DNA of 14,212 nucleotides from SLJN01 sp964505385 (GTDB taxonomy: Bacteria; Bacteroidota; Rhodothermia; Balneolales; Natronogracilivirgulaceae), in NCBI GenBank assembly GCA_964505385.1, contig CAZDIA010000062.1:1-14212 (forward strand), read 5' to 3'. Within the stretch, counting starts at the first letter, position 1; every line of letters begins with the position of its first letter. Positions 1 to 7,020 of the stretch are shown one piece after another. A model generated the notes under the pieces. The model saw only the letters and a list, made by a program, of their open reading frames with translations, made no database searches and had not been told where the DNA came from. A program made the translations under genes and the position numbers.

Positions 1-50
1 TGTGCTACAACATGTTACAAGAATTGAAATTTAGATTAACCGGACACTAC

Positions 51-59
51 TGATAAAAT
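51..59 (+). promoter_or_regulatory. Possible extended -10 promoter element upstream of the acyl-CoA synthetase
   Basis: The bases TGATAAAAT fit a TGn-TAAAAT extended -10 element. No convincing -35 hexamer sits 16-18 bases upstream. If used, transcription would begin near position 66 and give a 5' leader of about 64 bases before the ATG at 130. This is a pattern match only, in AT-rich DNA where such matches are common. Confidence 0.2.
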
Positions 60-129
60 ACTTTTATTTCGTTGGTGAATAGAGGATTGTGAGGTCGAAA
101 AAAATATATTTTCAGATAATAGACGTGTT

Positions 130-1932
130 ATGAATTATTATAAACCCGAAACGATTCCGGATCTAATTGATCGCGGCTTACATGCCAACGAACTCGGAAT
201 AGCTGCCGTTACCAAGCAAAACGGCCATTGGCAAGAAACTTCTACAGGTGATTTTCAAACCAGAATGCAACATTTTGCCCTTGGATTGTATGCTCTGGGA
301 CTTCGCAAAGGCGACAGAGTAGCTATACGTGCCGGCAATAGGACGGATTGGATTATGAGCGATTATGCCATGTTATCCACGGGGGTAATCTGTGTTCCAG
401 TCTATCCGACGCAACCTGGTGATCAGGTGCGCATGATGCTTGAAAACTCGGAAGCCAGGGTGCTGATTGTGGCAGGGCCGGAGCTGTTAGAACCGATTGA
501 GTCTTACATCAGCGAGATTCCGACGCTTGAAAAAATTATTAGTTTGCAGGGAGATATCGGGGATGATCGTCAGATCAATATTGAGGAGGTTATACGAAGC
601 GGACGGGAAACTGAACAAAATTATCCAGAACTCTTTGGGAGCTTAAGGCAGAATATTGACCCCTACGACATCGCCACGATCATCTACACCTCGGGGGCTA
701 CCGGTACGCCGAAAGGAGTGCAGCTGACTCATAACAGTATCACTCATAACATTAAGGCTTCACTGGAGCGCATCCCGTTTGATAGTTCCGAGTGGCGCCG
801 GATGCGGACGCTTTCGTTTTTACCGCTCTCCCATATATTTGAGCGTATTTTCAATTTTGCCTATATGTATCTTGGCTATCCGGTCTATTATATTGAGTCG
901 CTGGATGAAATCGCCGAAGATATCCGGTTTGTGAAGCCTCATTTTTTTGCCACGGTGCCTCGCTTGCTGGAAAAAGTCTACGACAAAATGCAGGCTCGGA
1001 AAGATCAACTCAGCGGGTTGCAGCGACGGCTTTACCGCTGGGCTCTGGATCTGGCCGGCAGTTACAATCCCGAAAAACCGGCCGGGGGTTGGAAGTACAA
1101 GCTGGCAGACAGGCTTGTCTATTCAAAAATGCGTGAGGCTCTCGGTGGTGAACTTGTGGGAGTTATCAGCGGAGGGGCGCCGCTACCGGAAAACTTGATG
1201 CGCTTTTTTAACGGCATCGGGGTGTACTGCGGACAGGGATACGGTCTAACGGAAATGGCGCCGGTCATTGCTATCACCGGTCCGGACTATCTGCGGGTCG
1301 GATCGGTGGGTAAACCCATTGCCGGGGTTGAAGTGCGTATTGCAGATGACGGTGAAATTCTGGCCCACGGCCCGAATCTGATGAAGGGATATCTGCATCA
1401 GCCCGAAACCACGGAAAAAATGTTTCGGGACGGCTGGCTTGCTACCGGGGATATCGGCAGGCTGGATGAGGATGGCTATCTGTTTGTAACAGATAGAAAA
1501 AAAGATATGTTTAAACTGTCGACAGGAAAGTATGTAGCCCCGCAGAATATTGAAAACAAATTAAATAGCCATGCCTATATTGAGCAGGTTTCAGTTGTCG
1601 GCAACATGAGAAAATTTTGCGGAGCAATCATTGTTCCTTCGTATGAAGATGTTGCCCGTACTCTCGGCATGCAGCATTCTGACAAAGAAGAGATGGCTAA
1701 CAGCCGCCAGGTTTATCAGCTTGTACAACAGGTGGTGGATCACGTCAACACGATGTTGCCGGACTGGGAGAAGATTAAATCCTTTACCATCGTTGCCAAA
1801 CCGTTCCGAATCGAGGACGGGGAACTGACTCCGACACTGAAAAAGCGCCGCCAGGTTATTGCAGAGCACTATAGCGAGGAAATTGAACGGATCTATGCAG
1901 GTGCTTCAGAGGGGAAGATGAAGCGTGATTGA
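130..1932 (+). CDS. Long-chain fatty-acid--CoA ligase (FAA1-type AMP-forming acyl-CoA synthetase)
   Basis: This 600-residue protein belongs to the ANL adenylate-forming superfamily. It should activate a long-chain fatty acid with ATP to acyl-AMP and then form acyl-CoA, at the inner face of the membrane, feeding phospholipid synthesis or beta-oxidation. The ATP/AMP-binding P-loop TSGATGTPKG lies at about residues 187-196. The A5 motif GYGLTEMAP is near 370-378, the GWLATGD motif at 435-441, and the hinge DRKKD at 455-459. The C-terminal segment ELTPTLKKRR (565-574) contains the A10-type catalytic lysine region. The length is normal for the COG1022 group. The P-loop has Ala where most relatives have a second Thr (TSGTTG). 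No Shine-Dalgarno sequence precedes the ATG, but the family's N-terminus fits this start. The exact chain-length preference cannot be read from sequence. Confidence 0.93.
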   Translation: MNYYKPETIPDLIDRGLHANELGIAAVTKQNGHWQETSTGDFQTRMQHFALGLYALGLRKGDRVAIRAGNRTDWIMSDYAMLSTGVICVPVYPTQPGDQVRMMLENSEARVLIVAGPELLEPIESYISEIPTLEKIISLQGDIGDDRQINIEEVIRSGRETEQNYPELFGSLRQNIDPYDIATIIYTSGATGTPKGVQLTHNSITHNIKASLERIPFDSSEWRRMRTLSFLPLSHIFERIFNFAYMYLGYPVYYIESLDEIAEDIRFVKPHFFATVPRLLEKVYDKMQARKDQLSGLQRRLYRWALDLAGSYNPEKPAGGWKYKLADRLVYSKMREALGGELVGVISGGAPLPENLMRFFNGIGVYCGQGYGLTEMAPVIAITGPDYLRVGSVGKPIAGVEVRIADDGEILAHGPNLMKGYLHQPETTEKMFRDGWLATGDIGRLDEDGYLFVTDRKKDMFKLSTGKYVAPQNIENKLNSHAYIEQVSVVGNMRKFCGAIIVPSYEDVARTLGMQHSDKEEMANSRQVYQLVQQVVDHVNTMLPDWEKIKSFTIVAKPFRIEDGELTPTLKKRRQVIAEHYSEEIERIYAGASEGKMKRD

Positions 1933-1947
1933 GTAAAATTCTGGTTG

Positions 1948-1953
1948 TATAAT
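1948..1953 (+). promoter_or_regulatory. Possible -10 element before the small lipoprotein gene
   Basis: A perfect TATAAT sits in the 67-base gap between the acyl-CoA synthetase stop and the next gene. No good -35 hexamer is seen 16-18 bases upstream. It would give a leader of about 40 bases. Co-transcription with the upstream gene is equally possible. Confidence 0.25.
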
Positions 1954-1999
1954 TACTTTGATTATATTCAACAATTGATATGATAGGCAATAGTATTGA

Positions 2000-2476
2000 A
2001 TGGCGATTCAGATGAAAAATCCCTGTTTCTTTATGTTATGTACTGTGATGGGATTGCTTTTGTATTCGTGCTCCCGCTTAAACACAGAATACCATCCGGT
2101 AGATACGGATGTTCACTATGATTCATCCAGCGGGGTGGAATATTTTTTCTCCAAAGAGGAAGTAGATGATAGCATGAAAGTATTCGGAGTCATGAATATA
2201 AGCGGAGGCAGGTTTCATGAGCGCTCCCGAATTAAACAAGCATTGGAGAGAAGGGTAAAAGATTACGGAGCCGAGGCGGTTTATGTCGATTTAATGGATT
2301 TACGTTATGAGAGTAAACAAAGAGTGGAAGTCATTGAAGATGAATATGATGCTGAATTTACGATTCCATACAAGCGCACACACATAACCGCGTACTTACT
2401 CAGAAGTAAAGGAAATATCAGAGGGGATTACCGCAGGTTACGTGATATTTTACCTACGGGTTTATCAGAAGATTAG
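2000..2476 (+). CDS. Small probable lipoprotein of unknown function
   Basis: I do not recognise this 158-residue protein. The N-terminus is a short positively charged stretch followed by a hydrophobic core and a lipobox-like LYSC with the candidate lipidated Cys at residue 24, so it is probably an envelope lipoprotein. The second Met (residue 5, position 2012) gives an equally good signal peptide. No Shine-Dalgarno sequence decides between the two starts. The mature part has the pattern VFGVMNISGG, then a helix (KQALERRVKDYGAEAVYVDLM), then alternating strands ending in HITAYLLRS. The GAEAVYV segment recalls small envelope proteins of the YbjQ/DUF4156 kind, in which a helix ending in GAdAVi packs on a sheet. 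That resemblance is weak. The protein is rich in Asp, Glu, Arg and Tyr, with no metal-site or catalytic motif. Confidence 0.75.
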   Translation: MAIQMKNPCFFMLCTVMGLLLYSCSRLNTEYHPVDTDVHYDSSSGVEYFFSKEEVDDSMKVFGVMNISGGRFHERSRIKQALERRVKDYGAEAVYVDLMDLRYESKQRVEVIEDEYDAEFTIPYKRTHITAYLLRSKGNIRGDYRRLRDILPTGLSED

Positions 2477-2605
2477 AATCCTGTTTAATAGAACTATCAA
2501 ACTTTCCTCAACTTCCAATTGCCGGATAGTTTCCAAAAATTGACTTTTTAGTCAGCTATTAAACTGCAGCGAAAGAGCTTTTAATCACAAGTTTTTTCTT
2601 CAAAA

Positions 2606-2623
2606 CCCCCGGTAGGGGGGGGG
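2606..2623. repeat. Homopolymer block: five C, spacer GGTA, nine G
   Basis: Five Cs (2606-2610) are followed by GGTA and a run of nine Gs (2615-2623). The block can fold as a five-pair G/C hairpin and is also a slippage-prone mononucleotide tract. It ends five bases before a candidate -35 hexamer. No T-run follows on the + strand, so it does not look like a terminator for the gene to its left. Confidence 0.6.
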
Positions 2624-2628
2624 TGCTG

Positions 2629-2657
2629 TTGGAAACCTTTTATCACATAATTATATA
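2629..2657 (+). promoter_or_regulatory. Possible sigma-70-like promoter for the membrane synthase-like / radical SAM unit
   Basis: TTGGAA (2629-2634) and TATATA (2652-2657) each match four of six consensus bases and are separated by 17 bases. Transcription would start near 2664, about 115 bases before the ATG at 2778. The poly-G tract abuts the -35 side. This is an inference from two weak hexamers with correct spacing. Confidence 0.3.
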
Positions 2658-2777
2658 AACAGATCTAAAAATCCAGTATATTTTGTATCGTTTACAGATT
2701 GATTACTGATAAGCAATTTTTCTTTTATGTCGGATTAATCTAACAGATTAGGGGTCACATTCAGAATTCTCCTTCCG

Positions 2778-5129
2778 ATGCAAAGACGCGTTCGCATAGC
2801 ACTTGTGTTAATGGGCTTCAGTGGCCTGGTAGCCGAGATACTCCTGTTGCGAGAGCTTCTGATCGTCTTTTCAGGAAATGAGCTCAGTATCGGACTCATC
2901 CTGGCAAACTGGCTTATACTTGAAGCTATCGGATGCGTCACCCTCGGCAGATTGGCCGACAAGGTCAAAAACAAACTTGAGACTTATGCCATTATCGCAG
3001 TGCTGTTCTCGGTTGCATTGATCTCTGCTATTTTCGTCACGCGCATACTCAAGAATTTACTGGGTGTCTCCATCGGAGAACATGTCGAGCTCCTGCCGAT
3101 GTTCTATTCTTCTTTTCTAATTCTTCTGCCCGTGTGCATACTTCACGGGGCATTATTCACCATCGGCTGCCGGATCTACTCCATGTTTTCAGTGGAGGAC
3201 GCCACTTCTACCGGTAAGGTATATGTCTTTGAGACCATTGGCACCGTGATAGGAGGTATTGCCAGCACAGCTCTGCTTATCACCCACCTGCATACGTTTC
3301 ATATAACTATCGGGATTGCCTTACTCAAAGTCATCTCGTCTCTCTATCTGCTCACGCCAAAAAGGATTCCCGCAAACTCTGAGCAGCGGCATGATGTGGT
3401 AACTAAGGGAACCTTTAATATTGTATTGCGGTCAGGGCTCGGTGTACTGCTTCTGATCACCGTATATGCTCTCTTGGGAGGACCGGCGAATGATCTCCAC
3501 AACCAGTCGCTCCGGATACAGTGGAAAGATCAGAATGTCGTTCACTATCAGAACTCCCACTATGGTAACATCAGCGTACTGGAAGACGAGGGCCATTATC
3601 TTTTTTTTCTTGACGGAATTCCGGAGATCAAAACCCCGATACCGGATATACAGTTTATCGAGGAATTTGTGCATCTTCCGCTTTTGGCTCATCCCGATCC
3701 CGAAGAGCTCCTGATTCTCCGGGGCGGTGCCGGCGGGATTATCAATGAAGCCTTGAAACATCCTTCCGTCCGGTCGATTGAATATGCCGAGCAAGACCCG
3801 ATGCTGCTGGATATCATCAGAAAACATCCCACATCGCTAACCGAATCTGAACTCACCGACGAGAGGGTGCATGTTGAGCATACCGACGGAAGACTTTATC
3901 TGGCAACAACTCCCAAGCGTTACGATCTGGTATTCATCGGCGTCATGGAACCGTCGAACCTGCAGGCAAACCGTTTTTACACTCAGGAATTTTTCAAGCT
4001 TGCCAAAGAACAGCTGAATGAGGATGGCATTCTGGTTATCGGAGTACCCGGCTCGCTGACTTATTTAACTGATGAAATCAAAAACCTAAACAGCAATATC
4101 TACCATACGCTCAATAGCGTCTTTTCGAATGTCCGGGTGAGTCCCGGAGAAAACAAACATATCTATATCTCCTCTGATTCCGAGGATATTATGGACCTGG
4201 ATCTCACACAGATTATGGAGCGGCTGGAGAAGCGGGACATCTCAACTGAAGGCATGGTCCCCTGGCATATTGAACAGAAAATGCACGAAGGCTGGCGGCA
4301 ATGGTTTTCTGACTATATCGACGGAAAAACCCAACAGATCAATCACGACTTTAAACCAATAGGCATGTTCTACCATATTGCTCATTGGAACACTTTGCAT
4401 GCCGACACCTTTGGCTCATACTTTAATGAGCTTGAACAAACCCATCTGATATACCACATTCTGCCCATATTACTTTTTATTCTATTGCTGTATTTCATTT
4501 TCAGGACCACCTACTCCCAATACACACGGGCAGCCATTCCATTTGCGATTTTCTCAACCGGCTTTGCGGGAATGATTTTCAGCCTGATCGTCATATTTAT
4601 GTTCCAAATCACATACGGACACGTATTCTCATGGATCGGCCTGCTGGTTGCTGCATTTATGGCTGGCGCCGGAGCCGGCGCCCTGTTTATTACCCGGATT
4701 ATGGAACAGGTTAAAAGCGGCCGGAACCTTTTTCTTTACCTGGAACTGGCAGTGATCGGCTTCACCATTGCATTGCCACTGATCTTTTTCGCCTCGCGCG
4801 CCCTGCCGGATGGTGAGGGGACGCTTCTGTTCCTCCGGGTTCTGTTTCTGATTTTTTCATTTATCAGTGGCCTGGTTACCGGTATGCCGTTCCCTTTGGC
4901 CAACAAACTTCATCTGAAAAACAAAGCAGGTTTAAGCAATACGGCCGGGTTAATCTATGCCTCCGATCTGCTCGGTGGCTGGCTTGGAGGTATAGTGGGA
5001 GGAGTGGTACTTCTGCCGATTCTGGGTCTGACAGAAACCTGTATTGCCGTGGGCATGGTCAAAGTAACAAGTTTCATCATAATAGCAACCATGCCCGCTG
5101 AAACATGGAAAAAGACAGCACTACGTTAG
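2778..5129 (+). CDS. Polytopic membrane protein with an embedded spermidine-synthase-like (SpeE-fold) domain
   Basis: This 783-residue protein has about seven membrane segments (residues about 6-27, 36-58, 68-90, 107-130, 152-174, 176-194 and 219-236). A soluble domain follows (about 245-545), then about seven more segments up to the C-terminus. This is the layout of fused MFS-like/spermidine-synthase proteins. The soluble domain has the SpeE order of motifs: HYGN (261-264), LDG (278-280), LILRGGAGG (312-320, nucleotide-binding glycines), EQDP (338-341), DGR (370-372), and YDLVFIGVMEP (382-392). Several active-site residues are changed. GGGDG is RGGAG, the catalytic Asp of the E. coli xSDCTDP motif is Gly388, and the YHE triplet is F-I-E. 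True spermidine synthesis is therefore doubtful. Lys/Arg-rich loops follow segments 2, 4, 6, 10 and 12, which puts the soluble domain outside the cytoplasm. The only in-frame ATG close to the upstream stop at 2736 is the one used. The radical SAM gene follows after 91 bases and is probably co-transcribed. Substrate unknown. Confidence 0.85.
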   Translation: MQRRVRIALVLMGFSGLVAEILLLRELLIVFSGNELSIGLILANWLILEAIGCVTLGRLADKVKNKLETYAIIAVLFSVALISAIFVTRILKNLLGVSIGEHVELLPMFYSSFLILLPVCILHGALFTIGCRIYSMFSVEDATSTGKVYVFETIGTVIGGIASTALLITHLHTFHITIGIALLKVISSLYLLTPKRIPANSEQRHDVVTKGTFNIVLRSGLGVLLLITVYALLGGPANDLHNQSLRIQWKDQNVVHYQNSHYGNISVLEDEGHYLFFLDGIPEIKTPIPDIQFIEEFVHLPLLAHPDPEELLILRGGAGGIINEALKHPSVRSIEYAEQDPMLLDIIRKHPTSLTESELTDERVHVEHTDGRLYLATTPKRYDLVFIGVMEPSNLQANRFYTQEFFKLAKEQLNEDGILVIGVPGSLTYLTDEIKNLNSNIYHTLNSVFSNVRVSPGENKHIYISSDSEDIMDLDLTQIMERLEKRDISTEGMVPWHIEQKMHEGWRQWFSDYIDGKTQQINHDFKPIGMFYHIAHWNTLHADTFGSYFNELEQTHLIYHILPILLFILLLYFIFRTTYSQYTRAAIPFAIFSTGFAGMIFSLIVIFMFQITYGHVFSWIGLLVAAFMAGAGAGALFITRIMEQVKSGRNLFLYLELAVIGFTIALPLIFFASRALPDGEGTLLFLRVLFLIFSFISGLVTGMPFPLANKLHLKNKAGLSNTAGLIYASDLLGGWLGGIVGGVVLLPILGLTETCIAVGMVKVTSFIIIATMPAETWKKTALR

Positions 5130-5220
5130 TAAATAAACAAAATCCGATGATTGAAATAACCGCAAACCGGTGATGGGATGTCATCCGGTAAACGGGCGAC
5201 AATAAATAACATAAAGTATT

Positions 5221-6321
5221 ATGAACACCTCATTCTATAAAAACATTAACCGAAGAGAGTTTTTTCAAAACACTGCGAAATTGTGTTGCCAGGCCGGGAT
5301 GGCCTACTTCCTGCTCGGGCCTTTTGGTACAGCAACCGCATCCGGAAATGGTGGGTTGGGCTCAAGGGCATCCGGAATCGATCCCGATTTCGAGCCGGGC
5401 TATCTGGAGCTTTACCGCACAGGAGAACTTGCTGAAAGGGCGGATACCCTATGGTCTATTATGGAAAACTGCCGCATATGTCCAAGAGAATGCGGAGCAA
5501 ATCGTCACGAGGGCGAAACCGGGTTCTGTCAGTCACCCGGTACGGAATTGCATATTGCCTCAGCCATGCCTCATTTCGGGGAAGAACGTCCCCTGGTGGG
5601 GGATGGTGGTTCAGGGACCATTTTCTTAACACATTGTAGCCTGCGTTGTGTTTTCTGCCAGAATTGGGAAATAAGCCAACGTGGACGTGGATCCGAGAGA
5701 AGTATTGAGGAAATGGCCGATATGATGCTCAGCTTGCAGGAAGGTGGGTGTCACAACATCAACCTGGTAACCCCGACGCACTACCCGGCCTTCATTTTGA
5801 AAGCACTTGACATAGCGGCCGGAAACGGTTTGCGGCTGCCGATCGTCTACAATACTTGCGGATGGGAGCGACTTGAAACACTGTCTCTGCTTGACGGCGT
5901 CGTCGACATCTACTTGCCTGACTTCAAATTCTGGGAGAGTGAGATGTCGGAAACATTGACGGACGCAGCCGTGACCTATCCGGAACTCACAAAAGAAGCG
6001 ATCCAAGAGATGAACCGACAGGTAGGTGTAGCGAAACCAAATGAAAACGACATCATAAACCGTGGATTGATGGTGAGACATCTGGTTATGCCGAACGAAA
6101 CCGGAGGATCGGTAGAAATCATGGAGTGGATAGCGGAAAACCTGCCGAAAGATACCTACGTCAACATCATGGCGCAGTATACCCCTCAACATAAGGCCTA
6201 CGATCACCCGGAAATAAACCGTAGAATAACCGTCGATGAATACCGGCAAGTTGTAGAACGGGCCCACGAGGTGGGGCTTACTAATCTTGATATCCAGTAT
6301 TACAGATGGATGGAAGATTAA
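5221..6321 (+). CDS. PflX-type radical SAM protein with an apparent Tat signal peptide
   Basis: This 366-residue protein resembles COG1313 (PflX, uncharacterised relatives of pyruvate formate-lyase activating enzyme). The radical SAM motif C-SLR-C-VF-C is at Cys139, Cys143 and Cys146, followed by QNWEISQ. Upstream, Cys84, Cys87, Cys91 and Cys103 (CRICPREC...GFC) form a second conserved group that may hold another cluster. Family phrases such as NINLVTPTHY, VYNTCGWE, DIYLPDFK, RHLVMP and MAQYTP are all present, so the enzyme core looks intact. The N-terminus is unusual: NRREFF with Arg11-Arg12, then a hydrophobic stretch (about 18-40) ending TATASG, which is a typical Tat signal layout. Radical SAM enzymes normally work in the cytoplasm. 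No internal start before the first Cys group could remove this segment except Met27, which lies within it. The reaction is unknown, and the upstream membrane synthase-like protein is the likely partner. Confidence 0.88.
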   Translation: MNTSFYKNINRREFFQNTAKLCCQAGMAYFLLGPFGTATASGNGGLGSRASGIDPDFEPGYLELYRTGELAERADTLWSIMENCRICPRECGANRHEGETGFCQSPGTELHIASAMPHFGEERPLVGDGGSGTIFLTHCSLRCVFCQNWEISQRGRGSERSIEEMADMMLSLQEGGCHNINLVTPTHYPAFILKALDIAAGNGLRLPIVYNTCGWERLETLSLLDGVVDIYLPDFKFWESEMSETLTDAAVTYPELTKEAIQEMNRQVGVAKPNENDIINRGLMVRHLVMPNETGGSVEIMEWIAENLPKDTYVNIMAQYTPQHKAYDHPEINRRITVDEYRQVVERAHEVGLTNLDIQYYRWMED

Positions 6322-6452
6322 TTCGGCGGCATGATAGCGCAGCTGAAAATGCCTGGTAATACAGGATATTTTTAAATAAAGGACTCCAAAAAAGCTTGTA
6401 GTTGAAAAGTTTTAGAACATATCATTGTGCTTTTCTCATGGGAGGAGCCAAT

Positions 6453-6518
6453 ATGGCCATAAGCGGTTTTATACAGAGTAAAAACATTGAATTTTATGCT
6501 TTGCTCGAATGTAAATAG
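6453..6518 (+). CDS. Possible 21-residue micro-ORF with a strong ribosome binding site
   Basis: An ATG at 6453 is preceded five bases upstream by GGGAGGAG, one of the best Shine-Dalgarno matches in the window. The frame encodes MAISGFIQSKNIEFYALLEC plus a Lys and stops at TAG 6516-6518. No known family is recognised. It is too short for coding statistics and could be chance, a leader peptide or the broken start of a lost gene. It is listed because its initiation signal is better than those of most large genes here. Confidence 0.2.
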   Translation: MAISGFIQSKNIEFYALLECK

Positions 6519-6718
6519 TATGATTTACGCCATCTTGTCACTACTCATTTTCGGAAATAAAGGGGTATGGCAGAGGTCATATGATTTTTGGATGTATTGT
6601 GATCAAATTTTGCACTCCTTTGCTATTTATACATTTTGTTATGAATGTAATGAGGGATAACTATTGATCAGACCGCTTTTTTGCGCTGCTATTCTTATTG
6701 CCTGAGAACCAATTGTTA

Positions 6719-6880
6719 ATGGCCAATTCTGAACAAATAGCAGGAGGCGACCTATGTTGCAACTGCAACGGCCTTGGAATTCAAAAATGTTCTTTCATCG
6801 ATAATTATTCCCAGATACACTGCTTTAATCGTATGCTTAATTCTGTTATATTAATCAGAAGTATAATACAGGTTGATTAG
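6719..6880 (+). CDS. Possible 53-residue Cys-rich peptide with a double-glycine motif
   Basis: From the ATG at 6719 the frame reads MANSEQIAGGDLCCNCNGLG, continues through two more Cys residues and ends at TAG 6878-6880. A short leader ending in GG followed by closely spaced Cys residues resembles double-glycine-leader peptide precursors. However, there is no ribosome binding site, no modification or export gene nearby, and the second half is unremarkable and Ile-rich. The overlapping 6754 frame uses the same DNA with a better start signal. Most likely it is a chance frame. Confidence 0.12.
   Translation: MANSEQIAGGDLCCNCNGLGIQKCSFIDNYSQIHCFNRMLNSVILIRSIIQVD
6754..6804 (+). CDS. Possible 16-residue micro-ORF with a consensus AGGAGG site
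   Basis: AGGAGG at 6742-6747 lies six bases before the ATG at 6754, an ideal arrangement. The frame encodes MLQLQRPWNSKMFFHR and stops at TAA 6802-6804. It may be the remaining start of a degraded gene or a leader peptide. The sequence alone does not show which, or whether it is translated. Confidence 0.18.
   Translation: MLQLQRPWNSKMFFHR
6862..6867 (+). promoter_or_regulatory. Possible -10 element upstream of the tricorn-like protease
   Basis: A perfect TATAAT occurs about 150 bases before the protease start, with no good -35 hexamer at normal spacing. It is the best promoter candidate found in the gap, but an unsupported hexamer in AT-rich DNA is weak evidence. Confidence 0.25.
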
Positions 6881-7007
6881 TTGGAAAATAGTTGGGAATG
6901 AGACAACCGGAGAATTTTCATTAGACTCTGTTCTGTACCAGCCATACCAAAAGAACAGGAGCTTTATGGATGGATGGGATCAGAAATAAATGTATACCCA
7001 AAAACAC

Positions 7008-7012
7008 AAGGA
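7008..7012 (+). promoter_or_regulatory. Ribosome binding site that decides the protease start
   Basis: AAGGA lies eight bases before the ATG at 7021 but only two before the in-frame ATG at 7015, and there is no such site before the in-frame ATG at 6970. Together with the signal peptide that begins exactly at 7021, this favours 7021 as the start. Confidence 0.6.
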
Positions 7013-7020
7013 AAATGGAT

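Larger units (their letters stand above)
2477..2777. other. Intergenic region with a nine-G tract and no gene
   Basis: This 301-base AT-rich gap has no credible reading frame on either strand. It holds a loose inverted repeat with 7-base arms (AACTATC at 2492-2498 and GATAGTT at 2525-2531), too wide to be a normal terminator. It also holds a C5-GGTA-G9 block at 2606-2623 and a possible sigma-70-like promoter just after it. No clear terminator follows the upstream lipoprotein gene. Confidence 0.6.
6322..7020. other. Long intergenic region with only doubtful small frames
   Basis: About 700 bases separate the radical SAM stop from the chosen protease start. The stretch is AT-rich. It holds a 21-codon frame at 6453-6518 and a 16-codon frame at 6754-6804, each with a good ribosome binding site, a Cys-rich frame at 6719-6880, and a TATAAT at 6862-6867. 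No strong terminator follows the radical SAM gene. The best candidate is a 4-pair hairpin, CCTG-gtaata-CAGG, before ATATTTTT near 6352-6374. I saw no tRNA, transposase remnant or repeat array. Confidence 0.6.

Noticed and set aside
1591..1869. A 92-codon - strand frame inside the acyl-CoA synthetase gene
   Set aside because: It lies inside a gene with all family motifs intact and has no recognisable domain or ribosome site.
2778..5129. Calling the membrane protein a genuine polyamine synthase
   Set aside because: The donor-binding Asp and catalytic Asp positions are Ala and Gly, and the YHE triplet is altered. No SAM decarboxylase gene is nearby.
5167..5188. Hairpin CCGG-TG-ATG ... CATCCGG between the synthase-like and radical SAM genes
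   Set aside because: The stem needs a two-base bulge, has only seven pairs and no T-tract. It is not a convincing terminator or attenuator, so the genes are treated as one unit.
5626..6267. A 213-codon frame on the - strand opposite the radical SAM gene
   Set aside because: It is fully opposite a clear enzyme gene. The translation shows no motif and a skewed His/Arg/Val content expected from antisense of this coding sequence.
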